A stretch of 64,000 bases of DNA, taken from assembly GCF_000172075.1 (NCBI RefSeq), contig NZ_ABIC01000015.1:1-64000 (forward strand), written 5' to 3'. The notes under the pieces were generated by a model. That model did no database searches. It was given only the letters and a program-made list of their open reading frames with translations, and was not told where the DNA came from. How positions within the stretch are numbered: position 1 is the first letter of the stretch; the number at the start of each line of letters is the position of its first letter. Made by a program: the position numbers and the translations under genes. Below, in pieces: positions 40,867-50,680 of the stretch. The stretch is from Shewanella benthica KT99. GTDB lineage: Bacteria; Pseudomonadota; Gammaproteobacteria; Enterobacterales; Shewanellaceae.

Positions 40867-41075
40867 AATTATTAGGTCCAATTATATTTAGTGAGTTATT
40901 AAGTTATTAGACTAATAATAGGAATTATTAGAACAAGTTTCAAATGTTATTTTAATTTAATCGATGAATATATATTTATATTCATCTTATCTGCTATTTA
41001 TTGTTATTTTTTAGGCCGAAAGTCAGCATAATATGATTTGTATCAAAAAAATACAAACAGTCGTTTGAATCCTTG

Positions 41076-41092
41076 TTGACGTTAACGTTAAC
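41076..41092. promoter_or_regulatory. candidate operator upstream of etfB (palindromic TTGACGTTAACGTTAA)
   Basis: TTGACGTTAACGTTAA at 41076-41091 contains the palindrome AACGTT twice in overlap and resembles the ACGTAAACG-type LiuR/MerR motif seen before liuR at 55023. ETF is the electron acceptor for LiuA, so shared control would make sense. This is inference from one look-alike site. Confidence 0.35.
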
Positions 41093-41170
41093 AGCACGTA
41101 AAGTGACTCTACTTTGTGTAGGTGTTAACCTATACTCAACCCTCTAAATATGACGTAAGAAGGAAGCCCT

Positions 41171-41920
41171 ATGAAAGTATTGGTGCCTGTTAAGCGCGTC
41201 GTCGATGCCAATGTTAAAGTCAGAGTGAATGCTGACAATACCGATGTCGATACCGCTAACTTGAAAATGGCGATTAACCCTTTTTGTGAGATTGCCGTAG
41301 AAGAAGCCGTGCGCTTAAAAGAAGCAGGTGTGGTTTCTGAAATTGTGGTTGTTACCGTGGGCCCTAAAGCCGCACAGGAACAGCTACGCACGGCAATGGC
41401 TTTAGGTGCCGATCGTGGTATTCATATCCAGACTGAAGAGGCGTTAGTACCTTTATCTATTGCTAAACTGCTTAATGCAGTTCAGAAAAAAGAGCAGGCA
41501 CAACTGATTATCTTAGGTAAGCAAACCATCGATGGTGATAATAACCAGACCGGACAGATGCTGTCGGCACTGGCAAATATGCCCCAGGCGACATTTGCTT
41601 CTGAAATTAAAGTCGATGGCGACTCTCTTGCCGTGACACGTGAAGTCGATGGTGGTCTACAGAATGTTACCATTTCGCTGCCAGCGGTAGTGACGGTTGA
41701 TTTGCGTTTAAATGAACCTAGATACGCTAAGTTACCTAACATCATGAAAGCAAAGCGTAAGCCATTAGAAACCCTTTCTATCGATGATCTAGGTGTAAGT
41801 CTTAAGCTGCATCAAACAGTATTGAAAGTGACTCCACCGGCCGAGCGTAAGGCTGGAATTATGGTGGCTAGTGTTGCAGAACTGGCCGATAAGTTAAAGA
41901 ATGAAGCGAAGGTGATCTAA
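41171..41920 (+). CDS. etfB: electron transfer flavoprotein beta subunit
   Basis: EtfB with EtfA accepts electrons from acyl-CoA dehydrogenases and passes them to ETF:quinone oxidoreductase. The 249-residue protein starts MKVLVPVKRVVDANVKVRVN and has INPFCEIAVEEAVRLKEAG, the AMP-binding region and LPAVVTVDLRLNEPRYAKLPNIMKAKRKP, which is the family signature, intact (quoted here in pieces by its motif names). It is preceded by AAGGAAG and overlaps the etfA start by one base (TAATG). Confidence 0.96.
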   Translation: MKVLVPVKRVVDANVKVRVNADNTDVDTANLKMAINPFCEIAVEEAVRLKEAGVVSEIVVVTVGPKAAQEQLRTAMALGADRGIHIQTEEALVPLSIAKLLNAVQKKEQAQLIILGKQTIDGDNNQTGQMLSALANMPQATFASEIKVDGDSLAVTREVDGGLQNVTISLPAVVTVDLRLNEPRYAKLPNIMKAKRKPLETLSIDDLGVSLKLHQTVLKVTPPAERKAGIMVASVAELADKLKNEAKVI

Positions 41921-42843
41921 TGGCAATTTTAGTATTAGCAGAACATGATAATGCCAGCTTAAAGCTGGACACCGCCAAGGTTGTCGCCTGTGGTCAAGCC
42001 ATTGGTGGCGATGTTGATGTCTTGATTGCCGGCCATGAATGCGCCGCCGTGGTCGATGCCGCCAAGCAACTTGCAGGTGTCAGACATGTGTTAGTCGCAC
42101 AGTCGGTGCAATATGCCAACGGCTTCGCCGATAATGTGGCTCAGCTTATCGTCGATCTCGCCGGTGATTATGAACACATTTTGGCTGCAGCTACTAGCCA
42201 AGGTAAAGACACATTACCACGAGTATCGGCGCTTTTAGATGTTGCTCAGTTATCGGAAGTGGTAGAAGTCGTCAGTGCCGATACCTTCGTGCGTCCAATA
42301 TATGCGGGTAATGCATTAGCCACGATTCAGAGCCATGATGCAAAGAAGGTACTCACAGTACGTACAAGCGCGTTCGATGCGGTCGCTAATGATGGTGCAG
42401 CAGATGTTGTTGCCATAGATAAGGTTTTTGATTCTGTGACTCAATTTGTTTCTCAGAGCCTATCAAAATCTGAGCGACCCGAACTTGGTGCTGCATCGGT
42501 TGTGGTATCGGGTGGCCGTGGTCTGGGTAGCAGTGAGAACTTCGTCATCTTAGAAAAGCTTGCGGATAAGCTAGGTGGTGCACTCGGTGCTTCGCGTGCC
42601 GCGGTCGATGCGGGTTTTGTGTCTAACGATCTGCAAGTGGGTCAAACCGGTAAGATCGTGGCACCGGATCTGTATATTGCCGTGGGTATCTCGGGGGCAA
42701 TTCAGCACCTGGCGGGGATGAAAGATTCTAAAGTGATCGTCGCCATCAACAAGGATCCGGAAGCGCCTATCTTCCAGATTGCCGATTATGGCTTGGAAGC
42801 GGATCTGTTTGAAGCGGTTCCTGAACTCACCGATTTGCTATAA
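41920..42843 (+). CDS. etfA: electron transfer flavoprotein alpha subunit
   Basis: EtfA binds the FAD of the ETF heterodimer. The 307-residue protein has the C-terminal FAD-binding signature ([20 protein letters not shown], then [20 protein letters not shown] and [19 protein letters not shown]). The ATG overlaps the etfB stop, so the two are translationally coupled. The pair lies 3.8 kb from the atoA end of the liu operon and on the opposite strand. The gene ends before a strong hairpin. Confidence 0.96.
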   Translation: MAILVLAEHDNASLKLDTAKVVACGQAIGGDVDVLIAGHECAAVVDAAKQLAGVRHVLVAQSVQYANGFADNVAQLIVDLAGDYEHILAAATSQGKDTLPRVSALLDVAQLSEVVEVVSADTFVRPIYAGNALATIQSHDAKKVLTVRTSAFDAVANDGAADVVAIDKVFDSVTQFVSQSLSKSERPELGAASVVVSGGRGLGSSENFVILEKLADKLGGALGASRAAVDAGFVSNDLQVGQTGKIVAPDLYIAVGISGAIQHLAGMKDSKVIVAINKDPEAPIFQIADYGLEADLFEAVPELTDLL

Positions 42844-42928
42844 ATTGTCGAGTACATGCTGTGAAAGTGTAAGTTTTAAGTGGTTTTTTTTAATTCACAC
42901 TAAATAAGTGTGATCTTGATCACGGTAA

Positions 42929-42968
42929 GCGGCTTTGCGGTGGAATTTTCAAAGCCGCCTGTGTTTTT
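42929..42968 (+). terminator. rho-independent terminator of etfBA
   Basis: GCGGCTTTG (42929-42937) pairs with CAAAGCCGC (42950-42958), followed by CTGTGTTTTTAT. It closes etfBA and separates it from the lysine riboswitch. Confidence 0.75.
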
Positions 42969-43052
42969 ATAAGCGTCACGTTTGCGTGTCTGACTGATTT
43001 TGCTACCTGTGGATTACAAATAATCAGCACATGACATGGTAAACGTCCTGAA

Positions 43053-43260
43053 AAGTAGAGGTGCATTAAAGATCAGTAGTGATAGTCAGGGTGATACCGC
43101 TTATCTATCATGAAAGGCTTTGATGCCGAAGTAGTAATACATATCACGGTTTACTGCTGGGGCTGTATCTAATAGATATGGCACTGCCATAGTATTTCTT
43201 ATCCGGATGATAAGAAAATTTATACCTTTTAATTAACGGTATTACTATGGAGCGCTACTG
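43053..43260 (+). promoter_or_regulatory. lysine riboswitch (L box)
   Basis: The region has the conserved landmarks in order: GTAGAGGTGC (43055-43064), GATCAGTAGT, CAGGGTGAT, GAAAGGC then GATGCCGAAGTAGT, CTGCTGGGGCTGT, a TTCTTATC/GATAAGAA hairpin (about 43195-43214) and the closing GGAGCGCTACT, which pairs back with the first segment to form P1. It lies about 85 bases before the start of the NhaC-type transporter gene. In such Gammaproteobacteria the lysine-bound aptamer lowers transporter expression. Control level (transcription or translation) is not clear from the following 80 bases. Confidence 0.87.
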
Positions 43261-43343
43261 ATAGGACAGGTGTTTTAAGATATCGTCAATATCCCACCAG
43301 TTCAGCAGCCTCCATTCGTACTAAAAACTAAGATTATAATTAA

Positions 43344-44912
43344 ATGACAATTTTAAGTTATGCCGATTCGGCGCTTTCATTGCTGCCTCCTGTGGTGGCG
43401 ATTATGATGGCGATTGTTACTCGTCGTGTATTGCTCTCTTTGGGGATGGGGATATTACTCGGCGCTGTATTGATAAATGATTTCTCTGTTATAGCATCAG
43501 GTCAATATTTAGGTGAGCAAGTTGCTGGCTTATTCTGGGATGATGGCGCTGTCAATGCCTGGAACATGTATCTGCTAGGCTTCCTAGTGCTGTTAGGGAT
43601 GATCACCTCCCTCATTACAGTGAGCGGCGCGGCGAGTGCCTTTGCCGATTGGGCAAGGAACTACATAAAGTGTAAACGTGATGCTAAGTTGCTGACCATG
43701 TTCTTAGGTTGTGTGATCTTCATCGACGATTATTTCAATAGTTTAGTGGTTGGCAGTGTCGCCAGACCTCTCACCGACAGATATTATGTCTCCCGCAGTA
43801 AGCTCGCCTATATATTGGACTCTACAGCTGCGCCTATCTGCGTTATCTCACCTGTGTCGAGTTGGGGAGCTTATATCATCGCCTTGATCGGCGGTATTCT
43901 CACTGCCCATGGTTTCACAGATTCAGGACATCTGAGTGTCTTTATCCAGATGATCCCGATGAACTTCTATGCCATCTTTGCGCTGCTACTCCTGCTTTGT
44001 GTCATTTTTTGGGACCTCAATGTAGGCCCCATGCGTCAACATGAGCTCAATGCACAGAAGGGGAACTTATATGATGAGGCTAAAGGCTTACCACCCGGTG
44101 CTAACTCAGATCTTCCAGAGGCCAAAAACGGTAAGATTCTGGGATTATTTCTGCCCATTATCGTACTGGTCTTGGCGACCTTCTATTTCATGGTGAGCAG
44201 CGGCGGAGACGTCTTAGCAGCAGACGGAAAACCTTTCAGTATTCTCGGTGCATTTGAACATACCGATGTCGCCTCATCTCTGTTCTTCGGTGCCCTAGTC
44301 GGTTTTATTGCGACTCTGGCTCTAGTCTTAATACAGGGATTGGATAAGTTATACTTGACTAAAGGACTGGTGGCCGGTGCTCGCTCTATGTTGCCAGCCA
44401 TCTATATCTTGCTATTTGCTTGGACGATTGCCGGTGTGATTGGTCAATTAGAGACAGGTAAGTACATGGCGAGTCTGGCATCGGGTAATATTCCCTTTGC
44501 GCTGTTACCCGCCGTGTTATTTGTGCTTGCAGGCCTGACAGCGTTCTCTACCGGCACAAGCTGGGGCACGTTCGGTATCATGCTACCTATCGCCGCGGAT
44601 ATGGCGATGGGCACTCACACCAACATGATGTTGCCTATGCTTGCGGCAGTGCTCGCTGGTGCGGTATTTGGTGACCACTGCTCGCCAATCTCAGATACGA
44701 CCATCCTCTCCTCCACGGGAGCCAACTGTCATCATATCGATCATGTGATCACTCAATTGCCCTATGCCTTAATTGTGGCGGGGATCAGCTTGGGAGGGTA
44801 TATCGTACTGGGATTCACCGAGTCTCTGATGGCAGGACTCGCTACCTGTAGCATCTTATTTGTGATCAGTATCTTAGTCTTGAAGTTTAAATCTACTCAG
44901 GCTATCAGCTAA
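43344..44912 (+). CDS. lysW: NhaC-family transporter, predicted lysine permease
   Basis: The 522-residue polytopic protein has about 12 hydrophobic segments, with NhaC-family features FIDDYFNSLVVGSVARPLTD and STGTSWGTFGIMLPIAADMA, then GDHCSPISDTTILSSTGANC. NhaC homologues are Na+/H+ antiporters, but members under a lysine riboswitch have been predicted to be lysine transporters (LysW), and the riboswitch directly upstream supports this. The ATG at 43344 has no strong ribosome site. Substrate assignment is by regulation, not by motif. Confidence 0.85.
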   Translation: MTILSYADSALSLLPPVVAIMMAIVTRRVLLSLGMGILLGAVLINDFSVIASGQYLGEQVAGLFWDDGAVNAWNMYLLGFLVLLGMITSLITVSGAASAFADWARNYIKCKRDAKLLTMFLGCVIFIDDYFNSLVVGSVARPLTDRYYVSRSKLAYILDSTAAPICVISPVSSWGAYIIALIGGILTAHGFTDSGHLSVFIQMIPMNFYAIFALLLLLCVIFWDLNVGPMRQHELNAQKGNLYDEAKGLPPGANSDLPEAKNGKILGLFLPIIVLVLATFYFMVSSGGDVLAADGKPFSILGAFEHTDVASSLFFGALVGFIATLALVLIQGLDKLYLTKGLVAGARSMLPAIYILLFAWTIAGVIGQLETGKYMASLASGNIPFALLPAVLFVLAGLTAFSTGTSWGTFGIMLPIAADMAMGTHTNMMLPMLAAVLAGAVFGDHCSPISDTTILSSTGANCHHIDHVITQLPYALIVAGISLGGYIVLGFTESLMAGLATCSILFVISILVLKFKSTQAIS

Positions 44913-44934
44913 TCTAAGCCATAGCTAACAAGTG

Positions 44935-44964
44935 AAATACCGCTCAATTGAGCGGTATTTTTTT
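44935..44964 (+). terminator. rho-independent terminator of lysW
   Basis: AAATACCGCTCAATTGAGCGGTATTT (44935-44960) is a perfect palindrome with a stem of 11 or more bp, followed by TTTT. It is symmetrical enough to act in both directions. Confidence 0.88.
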
Positions 44965-45097
44965 GTTTAGAGTTTCGCTGTGATCCAGTCGATGTTTAGC
45001 AGAATTAGTGAGTATTGGCTTGAATAGCACGGGTACATGATTTTCGTGATGAAAATTGTTAAACTGTAGTCGAATTCACCTATAAGGAATCATCAGT

Positions 45098-45676
45098 TTG
45101 GCACAGCTCTATTTTTACTATTCGGCGATGAATGCCGGTAAGTCTACTTCACTGTTGCAGTCTTCATATAACTATCGCGAACGTGGCATGAACACCTTAG
45201 TGATGACGGCCTCAATCGATGACAGATACGGTGTGGGTAAAGTGTCTTCACGCATTGGTATCGAAACTCCTGCGCAGGTATTTGGTAGTCGCGATGATAT
45301 TGCTAAGATGATCGCGACGGCTCATGAAGAGCAGAAACTGCATTGTATCCTTATCGATGAAGCTCAGTTTTTGAGTAAGCAGCAGGTCAAACAGCTGACC
45401 TATATTGTCGACATCGTGGATATACCTGTGCTCTGTTATGGCCTGAAAACTGACTTTCAGGGAGAGTTATTTACCGGTAGCCAATATCTGCTGGCCTGGT
45501 CAGATAAACTGGTCGAGCTCAAAACCATCTGTCATTGTGGCCGCAAGGCAAACATGGTGGTGAGACTAGACGATGAAGGCAAGCCTATGCGTGAAGGTGA
45601 GCAGGTTGCCATAGGCGGCAACGAGCGCTATGAATCTGTTTGCCGCAAGCATTTCAGAGAGTTTCTCTGGGATTAG
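45098..45676 (+). CDS. tdk: thymidine kinase
   Basis: Tdk phosphorylates thymidine in the salvage pathway. The 192-residue protein matches E. coli length. P-loop [12 protein letters not shown], Walker-B-like [12 protein letters not shown], lasso-type YGLKTDF and the zinc-binding cysteines (CHCGRKA with a C-terminal Cys in the CRKHFRE segment) are present. It starts with TTG at 45098, with AAGGAA 10 bases earlier; the N-terminal [14 protein letters not shown] fits exactly, so the TTG is likely real. Confidence 0.95.
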   Translation: MAQLYFYYSAMNAGKSTSLLQSSYNYRERGMNTLVMTASIDDRYGVGKVSSRIGIETPAQVFGSRDDIAKMIATAHEEQKLHCILIDEAQFLSKQQVKQLTYIVDIVDIPVLCYGLKTDFQGELFTGSQYLLAWSDKLVELKTICHCGRKANMVVRLDDEGKPMREGEQVAIGGNERYESVCRKHFREFLWD

Positions 45677-45687
45677 TATCAGCATTT

Positions 45688-45714
45688 AGGTCCTAGTATC
45701 TAGGTATTAGGACC
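45688..45714. terminator. hairpin after tdk
   Basis: AGGTCCTA (45688-45695) and TAGGACCT (45707-45714) form an 8-bp perfect stem between tdk and the opposing small ORF. There is no T-run, so its role as a terminator is uncertain. Confidence 0.4.
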
Positions 45715-45719
45715 TCTCA

Positions 45720-45947
45720 TTAATCCAACTTAGATAGTAGCAGCCTTACCTCTTCTCGAGTGTTATCTATCTTGGCGATTACTTGTTTTACACTAGTTTC
45801 GTCATCGTCGATCGAATCCCAATGTAATTGCCATGCTTGTTTTAGTTGTTGAGCTATATTCAGTGACCTCCATTCGCCAGACGTTGTAGCTAATATCAAT
45901 CGCCACGGAGAGATAGTCTGGGTGACCAATATTTCAGCTTCTAACAA
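45720..45947 (-). CDS. hypothetical small protein
   Basis: The frame encodes 75 residues from a TTG at 45947 (MLEAEILVTQTISPWRLILAT), ending in a charged, helical IAKIDNTREEVRLLLSKLD. It lies 45 bases after tdk on the opposite strand and before the atoA terminator. The codon use looks coding (many leucine, glutamate and isoleucine codons), but the start is weak and I recognise no family, so it is kept at moderate confidence. Confidence 0.5.
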   Translation of the reverse strand: MLEAEILVTQTISPWRLILATTSGEWRSLNIAQQLKQAWQLHWDSIDDDETSVKQVIAKIDNTREEVRLLLSKLD

Positions 45948-46030
45948 CCCAAAGTTGACACTAGCTACTGAGCTTATTCTGCAAGATTCGCCATTATTTT
46001 TGCTTGTGTTTCTATTCAGGGATAGCCAAT

Positions 46031-46053
46031 AAAAAGCCCCATAATTATGGGGC
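46031..46053 (-). terminator. rho-independent terminator of the liu operon
   Basis: GCCCC (46036-46040) pairs with GGGGC (46049-46053) around ATAATTAT; on the minus strand TTTTT follows. It ends the liu/ato operon transcript about 70 bases past atoA. Confidence 0.75.
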
Positions 46054-46073
46054 CCAGAATTTATAAAAACGAA

Positions 46074-46122
46074 GCTTACCGCTTACCGATTACCGCTTAC
46101 CGCTTATAGCTTATAGCTTACC
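46074..46122. repeat. seven tandem 7-bp units downstream of atoA
   Basis: Seven units of GCTTACC-type sequence run from 46074 to 46122 (GCTTACC x2, GATTACC, GCTTACC, GCTTATA x2, GCTTACC). They end two bases before the atoA stop codon. Simple tandem repeats of this kind can slip in length; no function is evident. Confidence 0.75.
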
Positions 46123-46124
46123 GA

Positions 46125-46781
46125 TCACAGGTTCATCTCTGGTACATGCTCAGGAACAACTAACTTACCCGCCGTCTTGTCAACGATCTCTTCGACAGAG
46201 ACCCCCGGAGCGCGCTCTAGCAGGTGGAATGCGCCGTCTTTAATCTCCATAAAGGCCAGATCGGTCAGCACACGCTTGATGCAGCCAAAGCCAGTTAGCG
46301 GCAGCTCACACTTAGCCAGCAGTTTAGAGTTACCGCGCTTGTCTGCATGCATCATGGTGACGATAATATTGTCAGCGCCGGCGACCAAGTCCATTGCGCC
46401 GCCCATGCCCTTGATGAGCTTGCCTGGGATCATCCAGGAGGCGATAGAGCCTTGCTCATCGACTTCGAAGGCGCCGAGTACAGTCAGGTCAACATGACCG
46501 CCACGGATCATGGCAAAGCTTTCGGCCGATGAGAAGAATGAAGCGCCATCGACGGCGGTGACAGTTTGCTTACCTGCGTTGATAAGATCGGCATCTATGG
46601 TCTCTTCAGTGGGGAATTCTCCCATACCGAGCAGGCCATTTTCCGACTGCAGCATCACGTCAATTCCCTTGGGAATATAGTTAGCCACTAAGGTTGGAAT
46701 GCCAATGCCTAAATTAACGTAGAAGCCATCTTTAAGCTCGGCCGCTACACGTTGTGCGAGTTGATCTCTTGATAATGCCAT
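46125..46781 (-). CDS. atoA: 3-oxoacid CoA-transferase subunit B
   Basis: This subunit pairs with AtoD to move CoA between acetoacetate or succinate and its partner acid. The 218-residue protein has GIGIPTLVANYIP, the glutamate-containing active-site segment LQSENGLLGMGEFP and GGHVDLTVLGAFEVD. The gene is last in the liu operon, where it handles the acetoacetate released by LiuE. The ATG at 46781 is preceded by GGGAGAG. The 15-base gap from atoD suggests coupling. Confidence 0.93.
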   Translation of the reverse strand: MALSRDQLAQRVAAELKDGFYVNLGIGIPTLVANYIPKGIDVMLQSENGLLGMGEFPTEETIDADLINAGKQTVTAVDGASFFSSAESFAMIRGGHVDLTVLGAFEVDEQGSIASWMIPGKLIKGMGGAMDLVAGADNIIVTMMHADKRGNSKLLAKCELPLTGFGCIKRVLTDLAFMEIKDGAFHLLERAPGVSVEEIVDKTAGKLVVPEHVPEMNL

Positions 46782-46796
46782 TATCTCTCCCTCAGC

Positions 46797-47504
46797 TTAT
46801 GCTTCAGCTGGCTTTACAGTTCGTTGCTCGATGCGTTTCTCGAATGTGCCTTGGATGACACGATTAACGTAAATCCCCGGGGTGTGGATATGATCTGGGT
46901 CTAATTCGCCGGGCTCAACGATATGCTCGGCTTCGACCACGGTAATTTTACCGGCCGTTGCCATCATGGGGTTAAAGTTAGCGGCGGTTTTACGAAACAC
47001 CAAGTTACCCATGGTATCGGCTTTCCAGGCGCGAATTAAGGCGAAATCTGCGGTGAGTGAGGGCTCGAGTACGTAATGGCGACCGTCTATCTCACGGGTT
47101 TCTTTGCCTTCGGCAATGGGGGTGCCGTAACCCGTTGCGGTGAAGAAGGCCGGGATGCCAGCGCCGCCGGCACGTATTTTCTCGGCGAGTGTGCCCTGGG
47201 GAGTCAAGATGACATTGAGCTCGCCGGATAACATCTGCTGCTCGAAAGTGGCGTTTTCACCGACATAGGAGGCGATCATGGTATCGATTTGGCGACTTTT
47301 GAGCAGTAAGCCTAAGCCGAAATCATCGACTCCGGCATTATTTGAGATGGCCGTCAATCCAGTTACGCCGGTTTTGACCATATGTGAGATCAAGCCTTCG
47401 GGGATACCACAAAGGCCAAATCCGCCTACCATCACAGTCATGTTATTGGAAAGACCCTTAAGGGCTTCTTCATAACTGTGTACGACTTTATTCAGTCCTG
47501 CCAT
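46797..47504 (-). CDS. atoD: 3-oxoacid CoA-transferase subunit A
   Basis: The A subunit of the CoA transferase. The 235-residue protein has the [13 protein letters not shown] oxyanion-type glycine motif, [16 protein letters not shown], and [29 protein letters not shown] in pieces. It lies upstream of atoA and downstream of liuE on the same strand. Named by family: scoA or atoD could both be used. Together they activate or transfer acetoacetate to keep leucine breakdown flowing. Confidence 0.93.
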   Translation of the reverse strand: MAGLNKVVHSYEEALKGLSNNMTVMVGGFGLCGIPEGLISHMVKTGVTGLTAISNNAGVDDFGLGLLLKSRQIDTMIASYVGENATFEQQMLSGELNVILTPQGTLAEKIRAGGAGIPAFFTATGYGTPIAEGKETREIDGRHYVLEPSLTADFALIRAWKADTMGNLVFRKTAANFNPMMATAGKITVVEAEHIVEPGELDPDHIHTPGIYVNRVIQGTFEKRIEQRTVKPAEA

Positions 47505-47590
47505 TATTCTTATCTCCTTTGTAGAAGGGTCGAGTGTTAATTCGTAGGAACGAGGCCCTAGGTTCTAGAGCCTAGGATTGAGCGCTGCTT

Positions 47591-47626
47591 TTATCCGCTG
47601 AAGGCTCCTTATCCGCTGAAGGCTCT
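47591..47626. repeat. 18-bp tandem duplication after liuE
   Basis: TTATCCGCTGAAGGCTCC (47591-47608) is followed by TTATCCGCTGAAGGCTCT (47609-47626), identical at 17 of 18 positions and ending at the liuE stop codon. It is in the 120-bp liuE-atoD gap, which is otherwise empty. Confidence 0.85.
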
Positions 47627-48519
47627 TAACTGAGCAAGGCTTGGGCAACTTTAGAGCCTGTTTGTCTGCCAAGGGCCTGGCTTATCTTGTTACCTGCCTG
47701 GGCAAGTAAAGTGAGATCTATGCCTGTGTCTATTCCGAGTCCGTGTAACATATAGACCAGATCTTCGCTGGCTAAGTTACCCGATGCGCCTTTGGCATAG
47801 GGACATCCACCTAATCCTGCTACCGATGAGTCGACGACACTGACGCCGGTTTCAAGACAGGCGAGAATATTCGCCAGTGCTTGTCCATAGGTATCATGAA
47901 AGTGCAGTGCGAGTTTGTCCACCGGCACGACTTGGCTGACAGCTTGTACCATTTTACGGGCATTATTTGGCGTGCCAACGCCTATGGTGTCACCGAGTGA
48001 GATCTCATAGCAGCCCATCTTGTAAAGAATTTCAGACACGCGGGCCACTTCACTCACATCAATCTCACCTTCATAGGGGCAGCCTAAGACGCAGGACACA
48101 TAGCCTCGCACTCGAATGTTTTCCGCCTTAGCCCGCTGCATCAGTGGCTTAAAGCGTGCGATGGACTCTTGGATAGAGCAGTTAATATTACGCTGAGAGA
48201 AGCTTTCGGACGCCGCACCAAAGATGGCAACTTCATCGGCTTTGGCGTCAAGCGCAAGTTCCAGGCCGTGTAGATTAGGGGTCAGCGCACTATAGGTCAC
48301 ATCCGCCGCACGCTTAATATTGCGCAATACTTCACCCGAATCGGCCATCTGCGGCACCCATTTGGGTGACACGAAGCTCGCCGATTCGATGCGTTTAATG
48401 CCTGCTTTGGCTAAGTCTTGTATCAAGACAATCTTGTCTTGAGTGCTGACAGGTTTTTCGTTTTGCAGGCCGTCGCGGGCGCCGACTTCAAATATGCTGA
48501 CCTGTTTAGGGAACGTCAT
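47626..48519 (-). CDS. liuE: hydroxymethylglutaryl-CoA lyase
   Basis: LiuE splits HMG-CoA into acetyl-CoA and acetoacetate, the last step of leucine degradation. The 297-residue TIM-barrel protein has [12 protein letters not shown] near the start, [23 protein letters not shown] with metal-binding histidines, and the signature [16 protein letters not shown] with the catalytic cysteine. It follows liuD on the same strand. Its 3' end carries an 18-bp tandem duplication. Confidence 0.95.
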   Translation of the reverse strand: MTFPKQVSIFEVGARDGLQNEKPVSTQDKIVLIQDLAKAGIKRIESASFVSPKWVPQMADSGEVLRNIKRAADVTYSALTPNLHGLELALDAKADEVAIFGAASESFSQRNINCSIQESIARFKPLMQRAKAENIRVRGYVSCVLGCPYEGEIDVSEVARVSEILYKMGCYEISLGDTIGVGTPNNARKMVQAVSQVVPVDKLALHFHDTYGQALANILACLETGVSVVDSSVAGLGGCPYAKGASGNLASEDLVYMLHGLGIDTGIDLTLLAQAGNKISQALGRQTGSKVAQALLS

Positions 48520-48562
48520 TAGGCTCTCCGCTCATCAGTTGCGTTTATTACATGAGTCATCT

Positions 48563-50680
48563 TCATGCTTTCCCTTCTGCTTTCTCTGTAGGCTCTAGGG
48601 GCTCGACTTCTACCAATATGGTGCCGTCGGTGACTAATTCGCCAGCCTCGAAGAAGAAACTGGTTACTACGCCATCACAGGGTGATTCAATGGTGTATTC
48701 CATCTTCATCGCTTCCATCACCATCAGGCCTTGACCCGCTGTCACAGCATCACCTTTATTGACCAGATGTGTCACGATAGTGCCATTCATCGGCGCCTTG
48801 AGCTTATCTTCTAGACACTCTTGCTCTTCAACGAGCTCAGTCTGAACCGCACGGTAATGATAGCTGGTGGCATTGATAAAGAGGGTGAAGTCTGCTTCAA
48901 CCTGGCTGACAGGTACTTTTACTTTATGACCGGATGCCTTGATAGCAAGAGTCTTGTCATGCTCGTCTTTAACGGCAATCTCAGCGTGAAGCATGGCATC
49001 GATGAGCTCGCCCTTTAATACATAATTCTTATCATCGATTTGAACCTGATAGACAGACTGACCGGCAAGAATCACTTCACTGACTTCTAGATGCTGAACT
49101 TGATGCTTATCGTCCAGCAGTGAGATCTGGTGGATACTGCTGCTATTGAGTCTAAACCCACTCACGGTACCCCAAGGCGAGTAGGGATCATGACTGTTCA
49201 CCGCACATGCTTTCGCGGCGACTTTTCGGGCACAGAGCTGGTAGAGCACAGCTAAGGCTAAGGCATTTTGCTCATCGTTTGACGCAGACTCTTGTGACAG
49301 AAGGGCGCTACGGCCGATAAGTTCGTCACCGTAGCGCTCGATAAAGTCGGTGTTGAAATTGGCATCGCTGAAGGCTTTATGCTCGATGATGTTAGCCAGG
49401 AACTCGATATTGTGTTTCAAGCCGCTGATCTGGTATGACTCCAGGGCGAGGACCATACGTTGCAGTGCTCGTGGGCGAGTCTCATCCCACACAATAAGCT
49501 TAGAGATCATAGGATCGTAGAAGTTACTGATCACATCGTTTTCACGAATGCCCGAGTCGATTCGTACAAACTTACTCTGCTCAGGTTCACGCAGGAAGTT
49601 AAGCTTACCGCTGGTGGGCAGGAAGTCATTTTGCGGATCTTCGGCGTAGATACGCACCTCGAATGAGTGGCCGTGAATACGCACTTCATCTTGCTTCAAG
49701 GGTAAGTGACTGCCGCTGGCTATCATCAACTGCCATTTAACCAAGTCCTGGCCTGTGACCATCTCAGTTACCGGATGCTCAACCTGCAGACGAGTATTCA
49801 TCTCCATGAAATAGAAGCTGTTATCGGTATCGAGTAGAAACTCTATGGTGCCTGCGCCGCGATAGTCGATGGCTTTGGCCGCCGCGACTGCCGCTTCACC
49901 CATCTCGACTCTGAGTTCGTCACTCAGGCCTGGGGCTGGCGCTTCTTCGACGACTTTTTGATGGCGACGCTGAATTGAGCAGTCGCGATCTGATAAATAG
50001 ATGCAGTTGCCATAGTTGTCGGCGAAGACTTGTACTTCAACATGACGAGGTTGGCGCAGGTAACGCTCCATCAGGAGTTTGTCGTTACCGAAGGAGGAGC
50101 TGGCTTCACGTCTGGCAGAGTGGATGTTTTCCAATACTTCAGCGCTATTCTCGACGATACGCATGCCTTTACCACCACCGCCATAGGAAGCCTTGATAAG
50201 CAAGGGGAAGCCCATCTTGTTGGCTTCCTCGACGAGTAGAGCATCATCTTGGGCATCACCATGATAACCAGGCACGAGCGGCACATTTGCCGCGCCCATG
50301 ATCTCTTTTGCGGCGCTCTTGCTGCCCATTGACTCGATGGCATCGGCAGTAGGGCCGACGAAAATGACGCCGGCTTGCTCACATTTTCGGGCAAATTCGG
50401 CATTTTCAGAGAGGAAACCGTATCCCGGGTGTATGGCCTGTGCGCCGGACTTCTTGGCGATGTCGATGATCAGATCGGCTTTAAGATAAGAGTCTGCCGG
50501 CGCGCTGCCACCTAAGTAGAAGGATTCATCGGCTAATGCCACATGGCGGGCGTTGACGTCGGCGTCGCTGTATAAAGCCACGGTGCGCACGCCCATAGCC
50601 TTGGCTGTTTTGATGATACGACAGGCGATTTCACCACGGTTAGCAATTAATAGTTTTTTTATTAAGGATTGGCTAAACAT
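48563..50680 (-). CDS. liuD: methylcrotonyl-CoA carboxylase biotin-containing alpha subunit
   Basis: LiuD with LiuB carboxylates 3-methylcrotonyl-CoA to 3-methylglutaconyl-CoA. The 705-residue protein has a biotin carboxylase half (KLLIANRGEIACRIIKTAK, GGGGKGMRIV ATP-grasp, CSIQRRHQKVVEEAPAP, EMNTRLQVEHPVTE), a BT domain, and a C-terminal biotinyl domain with the biotin attachment lysine in VMEAMKMEYT. The ATG overlaps the liuC stop by one base (TAATG), which implies coupled translation. Confidence 0.96.
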   Translation of the reverse strand: MFSQSLIKKLLIANRGEIACRIIKTAKAMGVRTVALYSDADVNARHVALADESFYLGGSAPADSYLKADLIIDIAKKSGAQAIHPGYGFLSENAEFARKCEQAGVIFVGPTADAIESMGSKSAAKEIMGAANVPLVPGYHGDAQDDALLVEEANKMGFPLLIKASYGGGGKGMRIVENSAEVLENIHSARREASSSFGNDKLLMERYLRQPRHVEVQVFADNYGNCIYLSDRDCSIQRRHQKVVEEAPAPGLSDELRVEMGEAAVAAAKAIDYRGAGTIEFLLDTDNSFYFMEMNTRLQVEHPVTEMVTGQDLVKWQLMIASGSHLPLKQDEVRIHGHSFEVRIYAEDPQNDFLPTSGKLNFLREPEQSKFVRIDSGIRENDVISNFYDPMISKLIVWDETRPRALQRMVLALESYQISGLKHNIEFLANIIEHKAFSDANFNTDFIERYGDELIGRSALLSQESASNDEQNALALAVLYQLCARKVAAKACAVNSHDPYSPWGTVSGFRLNSSSIHQISLLDDKHQVQHLEVSEVILAGQSVYQVQIDDKNYVLKGELIDAMLHAEIAVKDEHDKTLAIKASGHKVKVPVSQVEADFTLFINATSYHYRAVQTELVEEQECLEDKLKAPMNGTIVTHLVNKGDAVTAGQGLMVMEAMKMEYTIESPCDGVVTSFFFEAGELVTDGTILVEVEPLEPTEKAEGKA

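Noticed and set aside
45720..45947. Small ORF as a possible antitoxin
   Set aside because: No partner gene or known antitoxin fold is seen; it is kept as hypothetical only.
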